Assembly (NCBI RefSeq): GCF_019583405.1
Contig: NZ_SZUU01000010.1
Location: forward strand, 62,001-126,000
Source of the DNA: Bacteroides fragilis
GTDB lineage: Bacteria > Bacteroidota > Bacteroidia > Bacteroidales > Bacteroidaceae
Length of the DNA: 64,000 nt
Direction: 5' to 3'
Shown here piece after piece: positions 44,486 to 53,332 of the stretch. Within the stretch, counting starts at the first letter, position 1; every line of letters begins with the position of its first letter. The position numbers and the translations under genes are program-made. The notes beneath the pieces were generated by a model. The model ran no database searches. It worked only from the letters and a program-made list of their open reading frames with translations, and was not told the origin of the DNA.

Positions 44486-46003
44486 ATGGCAGAAAGAAAA
44501 GTAAGAGTTCGTTTTGCTCCGAGCCCAACAGGAGCATTGCATATAGGTGGTGTGCGTACCGCTTTGTATAATTATCTGTTTGCCCGCCAGCATGGGGGAG
44601 ATTTGATTTTCCGTATCGAGGATACGGATTCCAACCGTTTCGTTCCGGGTGCGGAAGAATATATCCTGGAGTCTTTCAAATGGTTAGGAATACAGTTTGA
44701 TGAAGGTGTAAGCTTCGGAGGAGAATACGGACCGTACCGCCAGTCGGAACGTCGTGAAATATACAAGAAGTATGTACAAGTGTTACTTGATAACGGAAAG
44801 GCCTACATCGCTTTCGATACTCCGGAAGAACTGGATGCCAAACGTGCTGAAATAGCTAATTTCCAGTATGATGCGTCTACCCGTGTGGGAATGCGCAATT
44901 CGTTGACGCTTCCGAAAGAAGAAGTGGAAGCGCTGATCGCTGACGGAAAACAATATGTGGTACGTTTCAAGATAGAACCGAACGAGGATATCCATGTGAA
45001 TGACTTGATTCGTGGCGAAGTGGTTATCAATTCGTCTATCCTTGATGATAAAGTTTTATATAAATCGGCCGACGAACTGCCTACTTATCACCTGGCCAAT
45101 ATCGTAGATGACCATTTGATGGAGGTATCACACGTGATTCGTGGTGAGGAGTGGCTGCCTTCTGCTCCGTTGCACGTGCTGCTGTATCGTGCATTCGGCT
45201 GGGAAGACACTATGCCGGCTTTTGCCCACTTGCCTTTGCTGCTGAAACCGGAAGGCAACGGAAAACTGAGTAAACGTGACGGTGATCGTTTGGGATTCCC
45301 TGTATTCCCTCTTGAGTGGCATGACCCGAAGAGCGGTGAGATTTCTTCCGGTTATCGTGAATCAGGCTATCTGCCCGAGGCTGTTATCAATTTCCTTGCT
45401 CTGCTGGGATGGAATCCGGGTAACGACCAGGAGGTGATGTCTATGGACGAGCTGATCCGTCTGTTCGACCTGCATCGCTGTAGCAAGTCGGGTGCAAAAT
45501 TTGACTATAAAAAAGGTATCTGGTTCAATCATACTTACATTCAGCAGAAATCTGACGAAGAGATAGCCGAGCTGTTTGTACCGGTGCTGAAAGAGCATGG
45601 AGTAGAAGCTCCTTTCGAAAAGGTAGTGACGGTGGTTGGCATGATGAAAGACCGTGTCAGCTTTGTCAAAGAACTATGGGATGTATGCAGCTTCTTCTTT
45701 GTGGCTCCGACGGAATATGACGAAAAGACGGTTAAGAAACGCTGGAAAGAGGATTCGGCTAAATGTATGACCGAACTGGCAGAGGTATTGGCCGGAATTG
45801 AAGATTTCAGCATTGAAGGTCAAGAAAAAATAGTAATGGACTGGATTGCCGAGAAGGGTTATCATACAGGTAATATTATGAATGCTTTCCGCCTGACACT
45901 GGTAGGTGAGGGCAAAGGTCCTCATATGTTCGATATTTCCTGGGTGTTGGGAAAAGAAGAAACATTGGCTCGCATGAAACGCGCCGTAGAGGTTTTGAAA
46001 TAA
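44486..46003 (+). CDS. gltX: Glutamate-tRNA ligase
   Basis: A 505-residue class I aminoacyl-tRNA synthetase that charges tRNA-Glu. The HIGH-type motif is PSPTGALHIGG (His19) and the KMSKS-type motif is KLSKR at 260-264. The GluRS-specific features LARQHGGDLIFRIEDTD-type strand and C-terminal anticodon-binding domain are present at normal length. It leads a probable operon with the KDO transferase gene 12 bp downstream. Confidence 0.97.
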   Translation: MAERKVRVRFAPSPTGALHIGGVRTALYNYLFARQHGGDLIFRIEDTDSNRFVPGAEEYILESFKWLGIQFDEGVSFGGEYGPYRQSERREIYKKYVQVLLDNGKAYIAFDTPEELDAKRAEIANFQYDASTRVGMRNSLTLPKEEVEALIADGKQYVVRFKIEPNEDIHVNDLIRGEVVINSSILDDKVLYKSADELPTYHLANIVDDHLMEVSHVIRGEEWLPSAPLHVLLYRAFGWEDTMPAFAHLPLLLKPEGNGKLSKRDGDRLGFPVFPLEWHDPKSGEISSGYRESGYLPEAVINFLALLGWNPGNDQEVMSMDELIRLFDLHRCSKSGAKFDYKKGIWFNHTYIQQKSDEEIAELFVPVLKEHGVEAPFEKVVTVVGMMKDRVSFVKELWDVCSFFFVAPTEYDEKTVKKRWKEDSAKCMTELAEVLAGIEDFSIEGQEKIVMDWIAEKGYHTGNIMNAFRLTLVGEGKGPHMFDISWVLGKEETLARMKRAVEVLK

Positions 46004-46015
46004 GGATCCGGAGGT

Positions 46016-47236
46016 ATGTTTTACGATCTGGCAATAGGAATTTACGATCTTTTGGTGCATCTGGCTGCACCATTCAGTCGCAAACCCCGGAAGATGATGA
46101 AGGGGCACTGGGTGGTGTACGATCTTCTTCGCCAACAGGTAGAGAAAGACGAGCGCTACATTTGGTTTCATGCCGCTTCTCTGGGGGAGTTTGAGCAGGG
46201 ACGTCCTTTAATTGAGAGTATACGGGAGCGATATCCCGATTATAAAATACTGCAAACGTTTTTTTCTCCTTCGGGATATGAAGTCCGGAAGAACTATAGA
46301 GGAGCAGACATTGTTTGCTATTTGCCGTTTGATAAACCTCGTAATGTGAAGAAATTTTTGGATATTGTGAATCCTTGTATGGCTTTCTTCATTAAATATG
46401 AATTTTGGAAGAACTATCTGGACGAATTGCACAAACGTCGTATTCCCGTCTACAGTGTTTCGTCTATTTTCCGCAAAGATCAGATTTTTTTCAAATGGTA
46501 CGGAGGGACTTATCGAAATGTACTGAAAGATTTTGATCATCTGTTTGTGCAGAACGAGGCTTCAAAGCGTTTTCTTGCCAAGATCGGGATCACAAGGGTA
46601 ACAGTAGTGGGAGATACCCGCTTCGACCGCGTCCTGCAGATTCGGGAGCAGGCAAAAGAGTTGCCGTTGGTGGAGCAGTTTAAAAACGGTGCATTTACTT
46701 TTGTGGCAGGAAGTTCATGGGGGCCGGACGAAGATCTTTTCATCGAATATTTTAATAGTCACCCTGAGATGAAGTTGATTATAGCTCCTCACGTAATCGA
46801 TGAAAATCATCTGGTAGAGATTATAGGTAAATTGAAACGTCCTTCTGTACGCTATACCCGTGCAGATGAAAAGAATGTCCGGAAGGCGGACTGCTTGATA
46901 ATCGATTGTTTCGGTTTGCTCTCTTCGATCTATCGTTATGGGGAAATTGCTTATATCGGTGGTGGTTTTGGAGTCGGGATTCACAATACGCTTGAAGCGG
47001 CTGTATATGGCATTCCGGTAATTTTCGGACCCAAATACCAGAAATTTATGGAAGCTATGCAACTGATCGAAGCCGGGGGAGCCTATTCCATTAAGGATTA
47101 CAATGAACTGAAAACATTGCTCGACAGACTTTTAACCGATGAAACATTCTTGAAGGAGAGCGGTACGAATGCCGGTAATTATGTCATTGGTAATTCCGGA
47201 GCAACGGGGAAAGTGCTGCATATGATAAACTTTTAA
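46016..47236 (+). CDS. waaA: 3-deoxy-D-manno-octulosonic acid (KDO) transferase
   Basis: A 406-residue GT30 glycosyltransferase that adds KDO to lipid A precursor at the inner membrane. Typical blocks are WFHAASLGEFEQGRPLIE, TFFSPSGYEV, KYEFWKNYLDEL, FVAGSSWGPDEDLF, and the C-terminal YIGGGFGVGIHNTLEAAVYGIPVIFGPKYQKF. The enzyme is short of the usual two-domain length by little. It is co-oriented with gltX (12-bp gap) and preceded by a GGAGG that is very close to the ATG. Confidence 0.94.
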   Translation: MFYDLAIGIYDLLVHLAAPFSRKPRKMMKGHWVVYDLLRQQVEKDERYIWFHAASLGEFEQGRPLIESIRERYPDYKILQTFFSPSGYEVRKNYRGADIVCYLPFDKPRNVKKFLDIVNPCMAFFIKYEFWKNYLDELHKRRIPVYSVSSIFRKDQIFFKWYGGTYRNVLKDFDHLFVQNEASKRFLAKIGITRVTVVGDTRFDRVLQIREQAKELPLVEQFKNGAFTFVAGSSWGPDEDLFIEYFNSHPEMKLIIAPHVIDENHLVEIIGKLKRPSVRYTRADEKNVRKADCLIIDCFGLLSSIYRYGEIAYIGGGFGVGIHNTLEAAVYGIPVIFGPKYQKFMEAMQLIEAGGAYSIKDYNELKTLLDRLLTDETFLKESGTNAGNYVIGNSGATGKVLHMINF

Positions 47237-47266
47237 GTTTCCAGTTCGAAAGGAGATAAATAAAAT

Positions 47267-47397
47267 AGGGGGTGTTTCATAACTCACCACAGATTACACA
47301 AATTTACAAGAATGATTTTTAATCTACTGATAAACAATGATATTTATCTGTGTTAATTCGTGTAGCCTGTGGTGAATACGAGTTTTGAACATCCCCT
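47267..47397. repeat. Long imperfect inverted repeat (intergenic MITE-like element)
   Basis: The left arm (about 47267-47308) begins GGGGTGTTTCATAACTC then ACCACAGATTACAC. The right arm (about 47349-47397) reads GTGTAGCCTGTGGTGAATAC and ends GAACATCCCC. The arms match over about 40 bp with small differences, round a 40-nt AT-rich centre that is itself partly self-complementary. The inner part resembles an ATCTGTG-TTAAT-TGTGTAATCTGTGG-type sequence known to recur in Bacteroidetes intergenic DNA. It lies between waaA and the converging gamma carbonic anhydrase gene and may also end both transcripts. Confidence 0.8.
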
Positions 47398-47423
47398 GTT
47401 TTGTGTATCATGTAGAGATGGAA

Positions 47424-47936
47424 TTATTTATACCAGTCAGAGTACATCAGGTAATTGTGAGCTATTTTCTGGTTCAGTTCTTTAGCTTGTTCCGGATCTA
47501 CCTTTTTTATGAACTTGGCCGGTACACCTCCCCAAATACTTCCCGGTTCGATGATGGTATTGCTCAGTACAAGTGAGCCTGCAGCAACGATTGCGCCTTC
47601 GCCAATGACTGCATGATCGAGCAAGGTCGATCCCATGCCGATCAATGCATAGTCCTTTACTGTTGCACCATGGATTGTCACATTGTGCCCTACCGATACA
47701 TAGTTACCTATTTCGATGGTTGATTTTTCATAAAGAGTGTGTAAGACGCTTCCGTCCTGTATGTTCACTCCATCACCCATGCGGATTGAGTTTACATCTC
47801 CTCTCAACACGGTGCTGAACCAAATACTACAATTTTGTCCCATCTTTACATCGCCGATGATGGTGGCGTTATCGGCCAGAAAACAGTTCTCTCCAAATTC
47901 GGGAGTAAAACCTCTTACTGATTTTATTAAAGCCAT
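47424..47936 (-). CDS. Gamma carbonic anhydrase-family hexapeptide-repeat protein
   Basis: A 170-residue left-handed beta-helix protein. Hexapeptide turns run through VKMGQNCSIWFSTVLRGDVNSIRMGDGVNIQDGSVLHTL, IEIGNYVSVGHNVTIHGATVKDYALIGMGSTLLDHAVIGEGAIVAAGSLVL. The zinc-ligand-type histidines (HTL, GHNVTIHG) are kept. It may hydrate CO2 or have an acyltransferase-like or structural role; the family is mixed. It is a single gene with no clear promoter box. Confidence 0.9.
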   Translation of the reverse strand: MALIKSVRGFTPEFGENCFLADNATIIGDVKMGQNCSIWFSTVLRGDVNSIRMGDGVNIQDGSVLHTLYEKSTIEIGNYVSVGHNVTIHGATVKDYALIGMGSTLLDHAVIGEGAIVAAGSLVLSNTIIEPGSIWGGVPAKFIKKVDPEQAKELNQKIAHNYLMYSDWYK

Positions 47937-48029
47937 AGATTGTTGTTTTATATTTATTTCAAATTCAGCCGCTGACTTGCATAAATAACTATTTTACAGC
48001 CAGTAAGGACTGAGCTATTTCCCGATTCG

Positions 48030-49808
48030 TCAGATTGCTGCTGTAGCTTCTTTCAGCCATGCTTTTTCTTCTTCGTTCAGCTTGGGAGACAGCTTTTCGT
48101 ATACCTGCTGGTGGTAATTATTCAACCAGTCGACCTCATCGGCAGTTAATAACTTTTTGATGATTCCCTTCTTGCAGATAGGGCAGAGCGTAATTGTTTC
48201 GAACTTCAGGTATTCACCGAACAGGCCTTCACCGGCGCTGCATACCAGTGTCAGGTTTTCCGTACGGATTCCATGACTGCCGCCTTTGTACACTCCCGGT
48301 TCATTTGAGGTGACCATTCCGGGTTGCAATACAATGGGGTTTTCGTTCATGCGAATGCTTTGCGGTCCTTCGTGTACACTTAAGAAATGACCTACACCAT
48401 GACCTGTACCATGTAGGAAGTTCATTTTATGACTCCATAACGGCATGCGTGCGAGGACATCCAGCTGTGCCCCTCTGGTTCCTGAAGGGAATACGGCCAT
48501 CGCCAGTGCGATATGCCCTTTCAGAACCAATGTATAATCTGTTTTTTCTTCTGTAGTCAGTTCACCTAACGCAATGGTGCGTGTAATGTCCGTAGTACCA
48601 TCCAGGTATTGGGCTCCTGAGTCGAGGAGAAGAAAACCTTTCGGGTGCAATGTTGAGTTGCTTTCTTCGGTTGCCGAATAGTGTACAATAGCTCCATGTT
48701 CTTTGTAGCCTGCGATGGTGTCGAAGCTTTCGCCTACATATAAATCTTGTGTCGCACGAAATGCGTGCAATTTACGGTCGATGCTTAATTCTGTTTCTGT
48801 TCCGGAAGGAACAGCTGACTCCAGCCATCTCAGAAACTTGACTAATGCTACGCCATCACGTTGCATGGCTGCATGAATGCCTGTGATTTCTTGTTCGTTG
48901 CGTATGGCTTTTAATAGAGCTACCGGCGCTTCTCCCCGTATAATCCGGCATTTGGGATTTACCGAAGAGAAAACAGAATAGTTGGTTTTTGCAGGATTCA
49001 TTAAGATACTTGAACTATTGAGCTCAGATAAGTAAATCTCTGTATTTGAATAGTTTTGTATTTCTATCTGCTGCTCTTCTAAATAATTCCGTACCCCTTC
49101 TGTCACTTTCTCCGGTGCAATGAATAATACTGCATTATTTTCTGTTATAAGCAGATAGCTCACTACTACCGGATTGCAATGTACATCATTGCCACGCAGA
49201 TTCAAGGTCCAGGCTATTTCGTCTAAAGCTGACAGCATCACGCTTTCTGCGCTTTTCTTTTTCAACTCTGTACGAATAGCTGCAATCTTTTCAGAGCAAC
49301 TTTTGCCGGCGTATTTGATATCGTATACAAAAGCGGGAGACTCCGGCATGGGCGGTCGGTTTTCCCAAAGCTCGTCCATGGGGTCGGGGCAGAACACAAT
49401 CTGAATGTTATTTGCTGAAAGTTCCGCTTGCATACTTTCTACTTGTTCAGCAGAGAACATTTTTCCATCGATACCTACGGATTCGCCTGGCTGTAGCTCG
49501 TCGGAAAGGAATTTTGTGATACTTGGAGTTTCCGGTAGCATCTCTTTGTATAGATCGATGCCGCTTCCCTGCAATTGCTCTGCTGCCTGTAGAAAATATC
49601 TTGAGTCAGTCCAAAGTCCGGCCTTTTTTTCAGTAATCACTACCGTACCTGCCGAGCCGGTAAATCCTGATATCCACTCTCTTGATTTCCAGTGCGGTGC
49701 TACGTATTCGCTGAGGTGAGGGTCTGTGCTGGGAATGATGAATGCTTGAATGTTGGGTTTAAACCACATGCGTAATGCATGTATCCGTTCACTGATTGAC
49801 TGTTTCAT
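48030..49808 (-). CDS. Xaa-Pro aminopeptidase (aminopeptidase P family, M24B)
   Basis: A 592-residue cytoplasmic metallopeptidase, about 150 residues longer than E. coli PepP and similar to the eukaryotic-type long form with three domains. Two creatinase-like N-terminal domains (starting IHALRMWFKPNIQAFIIPSTDPHLSEYV) precede the catalytic pita-bread domain. Metal ligands are seen in LLLDSGAQYLDGTTDITRT (two Asp), GTGHGVGHFLSVHEGP (His) and MVTSNEPGVYK plus HGIRTENL (Glu). It cuts the bond before proline at peptide N-termini. It has a -7 box 30 bp ahead. Confidence 0.94.
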   Translation of the reverse strand: MKQSISERIHALRMWFKPNIQAFIIPSTDPHLSEYVAPHWKSREWISGFTGSAGTVVITEKKAGLWTDSRYFLQAAEQLQGSGIDLYKEMLPETPSITKFLSDELQPGESVGIDGKMFSAEQVESMQAELSANNIQIVFCPDPMDELWENRPPMPESPAFVYDIKYAGKSCSEKIAAIRTELKKKSAESVMLSALDEIAWTLNLRGNDVHCNPVVVSYLLITENNAVLFIAPEKVTEGVRNYLEEQQIEIQNYSNTEIYLSELNSSSILMNPAKTNYSVFSSVNPKCRIIRGEAPVALLKAIRNEQEITGIHAAMQRDGVALVKFLRWLESAVPSGTETELSIDRKLHAFRATQDLYVGESFDTIAGYKEHGAIVHYSATEESNSTLHPKGFLLLDSGAQYLDGTTDITRTIALGELTTEEKTDYTLVLKGHIALAMAVFPSGTRGAQLDVLARMPLWSHKMNFLHGTGHGVGHFLSVHEGPQSIRMNENPIVLQPGMVTSNEPGVYKGGSHGIRTENLTLVCSAGEGLFGEYLKFETITLCPICKKGIIKKLLTADEVDWLNNYHQQVYEKLSPKLNEEEKAWLKEATAAI

Positions 49809-49838
49809 ACATTATATATATTATATCGTTATACTCTC

Positions 49839-49846
49839 CAAAGATA
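49839..49846 (-). promoter_or_regulatory. -7 box of the aminopeptidase P gene
   Basis: The minus strand reads TATCTTTG, 30 bp before the ATG at 49808. Confidence 0.6.
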
Positions 49847-49896
49847 ACTACTTTCTGTACCTTTTGCATTGATTTTGAGAAATAATTGCCGAAAGT

Positions 49897-49927
49897 TTTG
49901 TGAATAAAGAAAGTATGTGTAATTTTG
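49897..49927 (+). promoter_or_regulatory. Consensus promoter of rpsU
   Basis: TTTG (49897-49900), a 19-bp spacer, then TAATTTTG (49920-49927): a full Bacteroides housekeeping promoter, with the rpsU ATG 54 bp downstream. Confidence 0.85.
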
Positions 49928-49981
49928 CGGCGCAATTTGACTGCGGAAATTTTAAACCATAACATATTTAATAATAACAAA

Positions 49982-50173
49982 ATGATTGTAGTACCTGTAA
50001 AAGAAGGCGAAAACATTGAAAAAGCGCTGAAGAAGTTTAAGAGAAAATTTGAAAAAACTGGCATCGTTAAAGAGTTGAGAAGCAGACAACAGTTTGATAA
50101 ACCGTCTGTAACTAAAAGACTTAAGAAAGAACGTGCAGTTTACGTGCAAAAACTTCAGCAAGTAGAAGATTAA
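49982..50173 (+). CDS. rpsU: Small ribosomal subunit protein bS21
   Basis: A 63-residue basic protein starting at ATG 49982 (MIVVPVKEGENIEKALKKFKRKFEKTG). It matches S21 in length and in the arginine/lysine-rich body (RQQFDKPSVTKRLKKE). The frame opens upstream, but that part overlaps the leader after the promoter at 49897-49927. S21 sits near the anti-Shine-Dalgarno end of 16S rRNA. In Bacteroidia the anti-SD is known to be masked with the help of S21 and other proteins, which fits the SD-poor starts in this window. Next gene: Xer recombinase. Confidence 0.96.
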   Translation: MIVVPVKEGENIEKALKKFKRKFEKTGIVKELRSRQQFDKPSVTKRLKKERAVYVQKLQQVED

Positions 50174-50246
50174 TAATTCGTAATTTCCTTTGAATTATTG
50201 AATTCTTTTCATACATTCGTTGCAGAATTATAGATGTAGCGATATT

Positions 50247-51128
50247 ATGTTAACAGATTCTTTTCTTGATTATCTCCGGTACGAGCGGAATTATTCTGGG
50301 AAAACCGTACTGGCTTACGGCGAGGATATTTCGCAGTTGCGGGAGTTTGCTCAGGAAGGGATGGAGGAGTTTGATCCGGCGGAGGTGAAGCCAGAACTGA
50401 TTCGTGAGTGGATTGTTTCACTGATGGATCAGGGATATACTTCAACTTCGGTAAACCGTAAGCTAAGTTCTCTCCGGTCATTTTATAAATATCTTCTCAG
50501 GCAGGGAGAGGTGAGTGTCGACCCGTTGCGTAAAATAACGGGGCCGAAAAATAAAAAGCCACTTCCTTCTTTCTTGAAAGAGAGTGAAATGAATAAATTG
50601 CTGGATGATACAGATTTTGGTGAGGGATTTAAAGGTTGTCGGGATCGCCTGATTATTGAGATGTTTTATGCTACGGGCATGCGTCTCTCTGAGTTGATTG
50701 GTCTGGATGATAAGGATGTGGATTTCTCTGGTTCTCTTCTGAAAGTAACAGGAAAGAGAAATAAGCAACGTTTGATACCTTTTGGCGATGAGTTGAAAGA
50801 GGCAATGCTTGAGTATGTTGATATAAGAAACGAAATGATTTCCGGAAGGTCGGATGCCTTTTTTGTAAGAGAGAATGGTGAGCGGCTTTATAAGAATCTG
50901 GTCTATAATTTAGTGAAACGGAACCTTTCGAAGGTGGTAACGCTTAAAAAGCGTAGTCCTCACGTGTTGAGACATACTTTTGCCACAACGATGCTGAATA
51001 ATGATGCGGAGTTGGGTGCGGTGAAAGAGCTTTTGGGTCACAGTAGTCTGGCGACTACGGAGATTTATACGCATACCACTTTTGAAGAACTTAAAAAAGT
51101 GTATAAACAAGCTCATCCACGAGCCTAA
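50247..51128 (+). CDS. xerC: Site-specific tyrosine recombinase, XerC/XerD type
   Basis: A 293-residue recombinase from ATG 50247 (MLTDSFLDYLRYERNYSG); the longer frame starts at a TTG. The N-terminal SAM-like DNA-binding domain (about 1-95) is followed by the catalytic domain with the full set Arg146, Lys170, His239, Arg242, His265 and nucleophile Tyr274. It resolves chromosome dimers at dif. The chromosomal context between rpsU and hpf, with no mobile-element neighbour, supports the housekeeping role. XerC versus XerD cannot be told from sequence alone here. Confidence 0.9.
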   Translation: MLTDSFLDYLRYERNYSGKTVLAYGEDISQLREFAQEGMEEFDPAEVKPELIREWIVSLMDQGYTSTSVNRKLSSLRSFYKYLLRQGEVSVDPLRKITGPKNKKPLPSFLKESEMNKLLDDTDFGEGFKGCRDRLIIEMFYATGMRLSELIGLDDKDVDFSGSLLKVTGKRNKQRLIPFGDELKEAMLEYVDIRNEMISGRSDAFFVRENGERLYKNLVYNLVKRNLSKVVTLKKRSPHVLRHTFATTMLNNDAELGAVKELLGHSSLATTEIYTHTTFEELKKVYKQAHPRA

Positions 51129-51142
51129 AAAAGGAGGTAAGT

Positions 51143-51442
51143 ATGGAAATTAGAATTCAATCGATTCACTTTGATGCAACAGAACAATTGCAGGCTTTCA
51201 TTCAGAAGAAAGTGTCTAAGTTGGAAAAATATTACGAAGATATAAAGAAAGTAGAGGTGTCATTAAAGGTAGTTAAACCAGAAACTGCGGAGAATAAAGA
51301 AGCCGGCATTACGGTGTTGGTTCCGAATAATGATTTTCATGCAAGTAAAATATGCGATACTTTTGAGGAAGCAGTCGATTTGTGTGTGGAAGCATTGGAA
51401 AAACAGCTGGTTAAATACAAGGAAAAGCAACGAAATAAATAA
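51143..51442 (+). CDS. hpf: Short-form ribosome hibernation promoting factor (HPF/RaiA)
   Basis: A 99-residue protein of the S30AE family: MEIRIQSIHFDATEQLQAFIQKKVSKLEKYY, then VSLKVVKPETAENKEAGITVLVP and a C-terminal EALEKQLVKYKEKQRNK. It binds 30S and blocks the mRNA/tRNA path to shelter ribosomes in slow growth. It lacks the long-form C-terminal dimerisation domain. Unusually for Bacteroides, AAGGAGG (51131-51137) lies 5 bp before the ATG, a textbook Shine-Dalgarno sequence. It follows xerC by 14 bp. Confidence 0.93.
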   Translation: MEIRIQSIHFDATEQLQAFIQKKVSKLEKYYEDIKKVEVSLKVVKPETAENKEAGITVLVPNNDFHASKICDTFEEAVDLCVEALEKQLVKYKEKQRNK

Positions 51443-51457
51443 AAATATCGCAAATGT

Positions 51458-51488
51458 TTTGCGGGAAAGAAATAAATAACTAAATTTG
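51458..51488 (+). promoter_or_regulatory. Consensus promoter of the tRNA-tuf-secE-rpl-rpo cluster
   Basis: TTTG (51458-51461), a 19-bp spacer, then TAAATTTG (51481-51488): a perfect match to the Bacteroides vegetative promoter, 53 bp before the first tRNA. Confidence 0.9.
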
Positions 51489-51541
51489 CAGCCGTTTCGC
51501 TCGCATTAGGACGTGACGGTTGCATTTTTTAAGTAAAAACG

Positions 51542-51615
51542 CCTCTTTAGCTCAGTTGGCCAGAGCACGTGATTTGTAATCTCGGGGTCGTTGGTTCGAA
51601 TCCGACAAGAGGCTC
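51542..51615 (+). tRNA. tRNA-Thr (anticodon TGT)
   Basis: A 74-nt class I tRNA. Acceptor GCCTCTT pairs with AAGAGGC, the anticodon loop TTTGTAA gives TGT, and the T-loop is GGTTCGAATCC. One T-T mismatch lies in the anticodon stem. No CCA is encoded. Confidence 0.95.
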
Positions 51616-51689
51616 AAGGAAAAAGAAAAACCTAAATAAGTGGAATCGGGAGTTTTATTATCTATTTCAGTGTTTGGGTTTCGTATAAA

Positions 51690-51772
51690 GGGCAAATACC
51701 AGAGTGGCCAAATGGGGCAGACTGTAAATCTGCTGGCTTACGCCTTCGGTGGTTCGAATCCATCTTTGCCCA
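51690..51772 (+). tRNA. tRNA-Tyr (anticodon GTA)
   Basis: An 83-nt class II tRNA with long variable arm. Acceptor GGGCAAA pairs with TTTGCCC, anticodon loop CTGTAAA gives GTA, T-loop GGTTCGAATCC. No CCA is encoded. Confidence 0.96.
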
Positions 51773-51803
51773 CAAAGAAGACAGAGTGAAAACTTTGGCA
51801 AAT

Positions 51804-51876
51804 GCGGAAGTAGCTCAGTTGATAGAGCATTAGCCTTCCAAGCTGAGGGTCGCGGGTTTGAGCCCCGTCTTCCGCT
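51804..51876 (+). tRNA. tRNA-Gly (anticodon TCC)
   Basis: A 73-nt tRNA. Acceptor GCGGAAG pairs with CTTCCGC, anticodon loop CTTCCAA gives TCC, T-loop GTTTGAGCC. No CCA is encoded. Confidence 0.96.
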
Positions 51877-51885
51877 CTCTTTTTC

Positions 51886-51957
<72 letters not shown>

Positions 51958-52007
51958 CTGTAAGATGTAAATGCTGATTATTAATCAAATAAATAACAAG
52001 TAAAGCT

Positions 52008-53192
52008 ATGGCTAAAGAGAAATTTGAACGTACCAAACCGCACGTAAACATTGGTACAATCGGTCACGTTGACCACGGTAAAACCACTTTGACTGCTGCT
52101 ATCACTACTGTGTTGGCAAAGAAAGGTCTTTCTGAACTTCGTTCTTTCGATTCTATCGATAATGCTCCTGAAGAAAAAGAAAGAGGTATTACTATCAATA
52201 CTTCACACGTTGAGTATGAAACTGCTAACCGTCACTACGCACACGTTGACTGTCCGGGTCACGCTGACTACGTAAAGAACATGGTTACTGGTGCTGCTCA
52301 GATGGACGGTGCTATCATTGTAGTTGCTGCTACTGATGGTCCGATGCCTCAGACTCGTGAGCACATCCTTTTGGCTCGTCAGGTAAACGTTCCGAAGTTG
52401 GTTGTATTCATGAACAAGTGCGATATGGTTGAAGATGCTGAGATGTTGGAACTTGTTGAAATGGAAATGAGAGAATTGCTTTCATTCTATGATTTCGACG
52501 GTGACAATACTCCGATCATTCAGGGTTCTGCTCTTGGTGCATTGAATGGCGTAGAAAAATGGGAAGACAAAGTAATGGAACTGATGGAAGCTGTTGATAC
52601 TTGGATTCCACTGCCTCCGCGCGATGTTGATAAACCTTTCTTGATGCCGGTAGAGGACGTGTTCTCTATCACAGGTCGTGGTACTGTGGCTACAGGTCGT
52701 ATCGAAACTGGTGTTATCCATGTAGGTGATGAAATCGAAATCCTCGGTTTGGGTGAAGATAAGAAATCAGTTGTAACAGGTGTTGAAATGTTCCGCAAAC
52801 TTCTGGATCAGGGTGAAGCTGGTGACAACGTAGGTCTGTTGCTTCGTGGTGTTGACAAGAACGAAATCAAACGTGGTATGGTTCTTTGTAAACCGGGTCA
52901 GATTAAACCTCACTCTAAATTCAAAGCAGAGGTTTATATCCTGAAGAAAGAAGAAGGTGGACGTCACACTCCATTCCATAACAAATATCGTCCTCAGTTC
53001 TATCTGCGTACTATGGACTGTACAGGTGAAATCACTCTTCCGGAAGGAACTGAAATGGTAATGCCGGGTGATAATGTAACTATCACTGTAGAGTTGATCT
53101 ATCCGGTTGCACTGAACATCGGTCTTCGTTTCGCTATCCGCGAAGGTGGACGTACAGTAGGTGCTGGTCAGATTACTGAAATTATCGACTAA
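52008..53192 (+). CDS. tuf: Elongation factor Tu
   Basis: A 394-residue GTPase that brings aminoacyl-tRNA to the ribosome. The G1 loop GHVDHGKT is at 19-26, G3 DCPGH near 80, G4 NKCD near 135 and the effector RGITINTSHVEYE segment is intact. Domains 2 and 3 are complete, ending in VGAGQITEIID. It is the first protein gene after four tRNAs from the promoter at 51458, so its mRNA is made by tRNA processing upstream and by processing of tRNA-Trp downstream. No second tuf copy lies in the window. Confidence 0.99.
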   Translation: MAKEKFERTKPHVNIGTIGHVDHGKTTLTAAITTVLAKKGLSELRSFDSIDNAPEEKERGITINTSHVEYETANRHYAHVDCPGHADYVKNMVTGAAQMDGAIIVVAATDGPMPQTREHILLARQVNVPKLVVFMNKCDMVEDAEMLELVEMEMRELLSFYDFDGDNTPIIQGSALGALNGVEKWEDKVMELMEAVDTWIPLPPRDVDKPFLMPVEDVFSITGRGTVATGRIETGVIHVGDEIEILGLGEDKKSVVTGVEMFRKLLDQGEAGDNVGLLLRGVDKNEIKRGMVLCKPGQIKPHSKFKAEVYILKKEEGGRHTPFHNKYRPQFYLRTMDCTGEITLPEGTEMVMPGDNVTITVELIYPVALNIGLRFAIREGGRTVGAGQITEIID

Positions 53193-53245
53193 AACCAAAT
53201 ATTGATCAGTTCCCGGTAGTAATATCGGGAACTGATTATGTACAA

Positions 53246-53318
53246 ACGGGAGTAGCTCAGTTGGTAGAGCACCGGTCTCCAAAACCGGGTGTCGGGAGTT
53301 CGAGCCTCTCCTCCCGTG
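53246..53318 (+). tRNA. tRNA-Trp (anticodon CCA)
   Basis: A 73-nt tRNA between tuf and secE. Acceptor ACGGGAG pairs with CTCCCGT, anticodon loop CTCCAAA gives CCA, T-loop AGTTCGAGCC. The tRNA ends 14 bp before secE, so its excision sets the 5' end of the secE mRNA. Confidence 0.96.
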
Positions 53319-53332
53319 CTAATATTTATGAA

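Noticed and set aside
50247..51128. Xer recombinase as integrase of a mobile element, perhaps using the nearby tRNAs
   Set aside because: Context is rpsU-xer-hpf housekeeping, no partial tRNA copy or direct repeat was seen at the tRNA cluster, and catalytic residues fit XerC/D.
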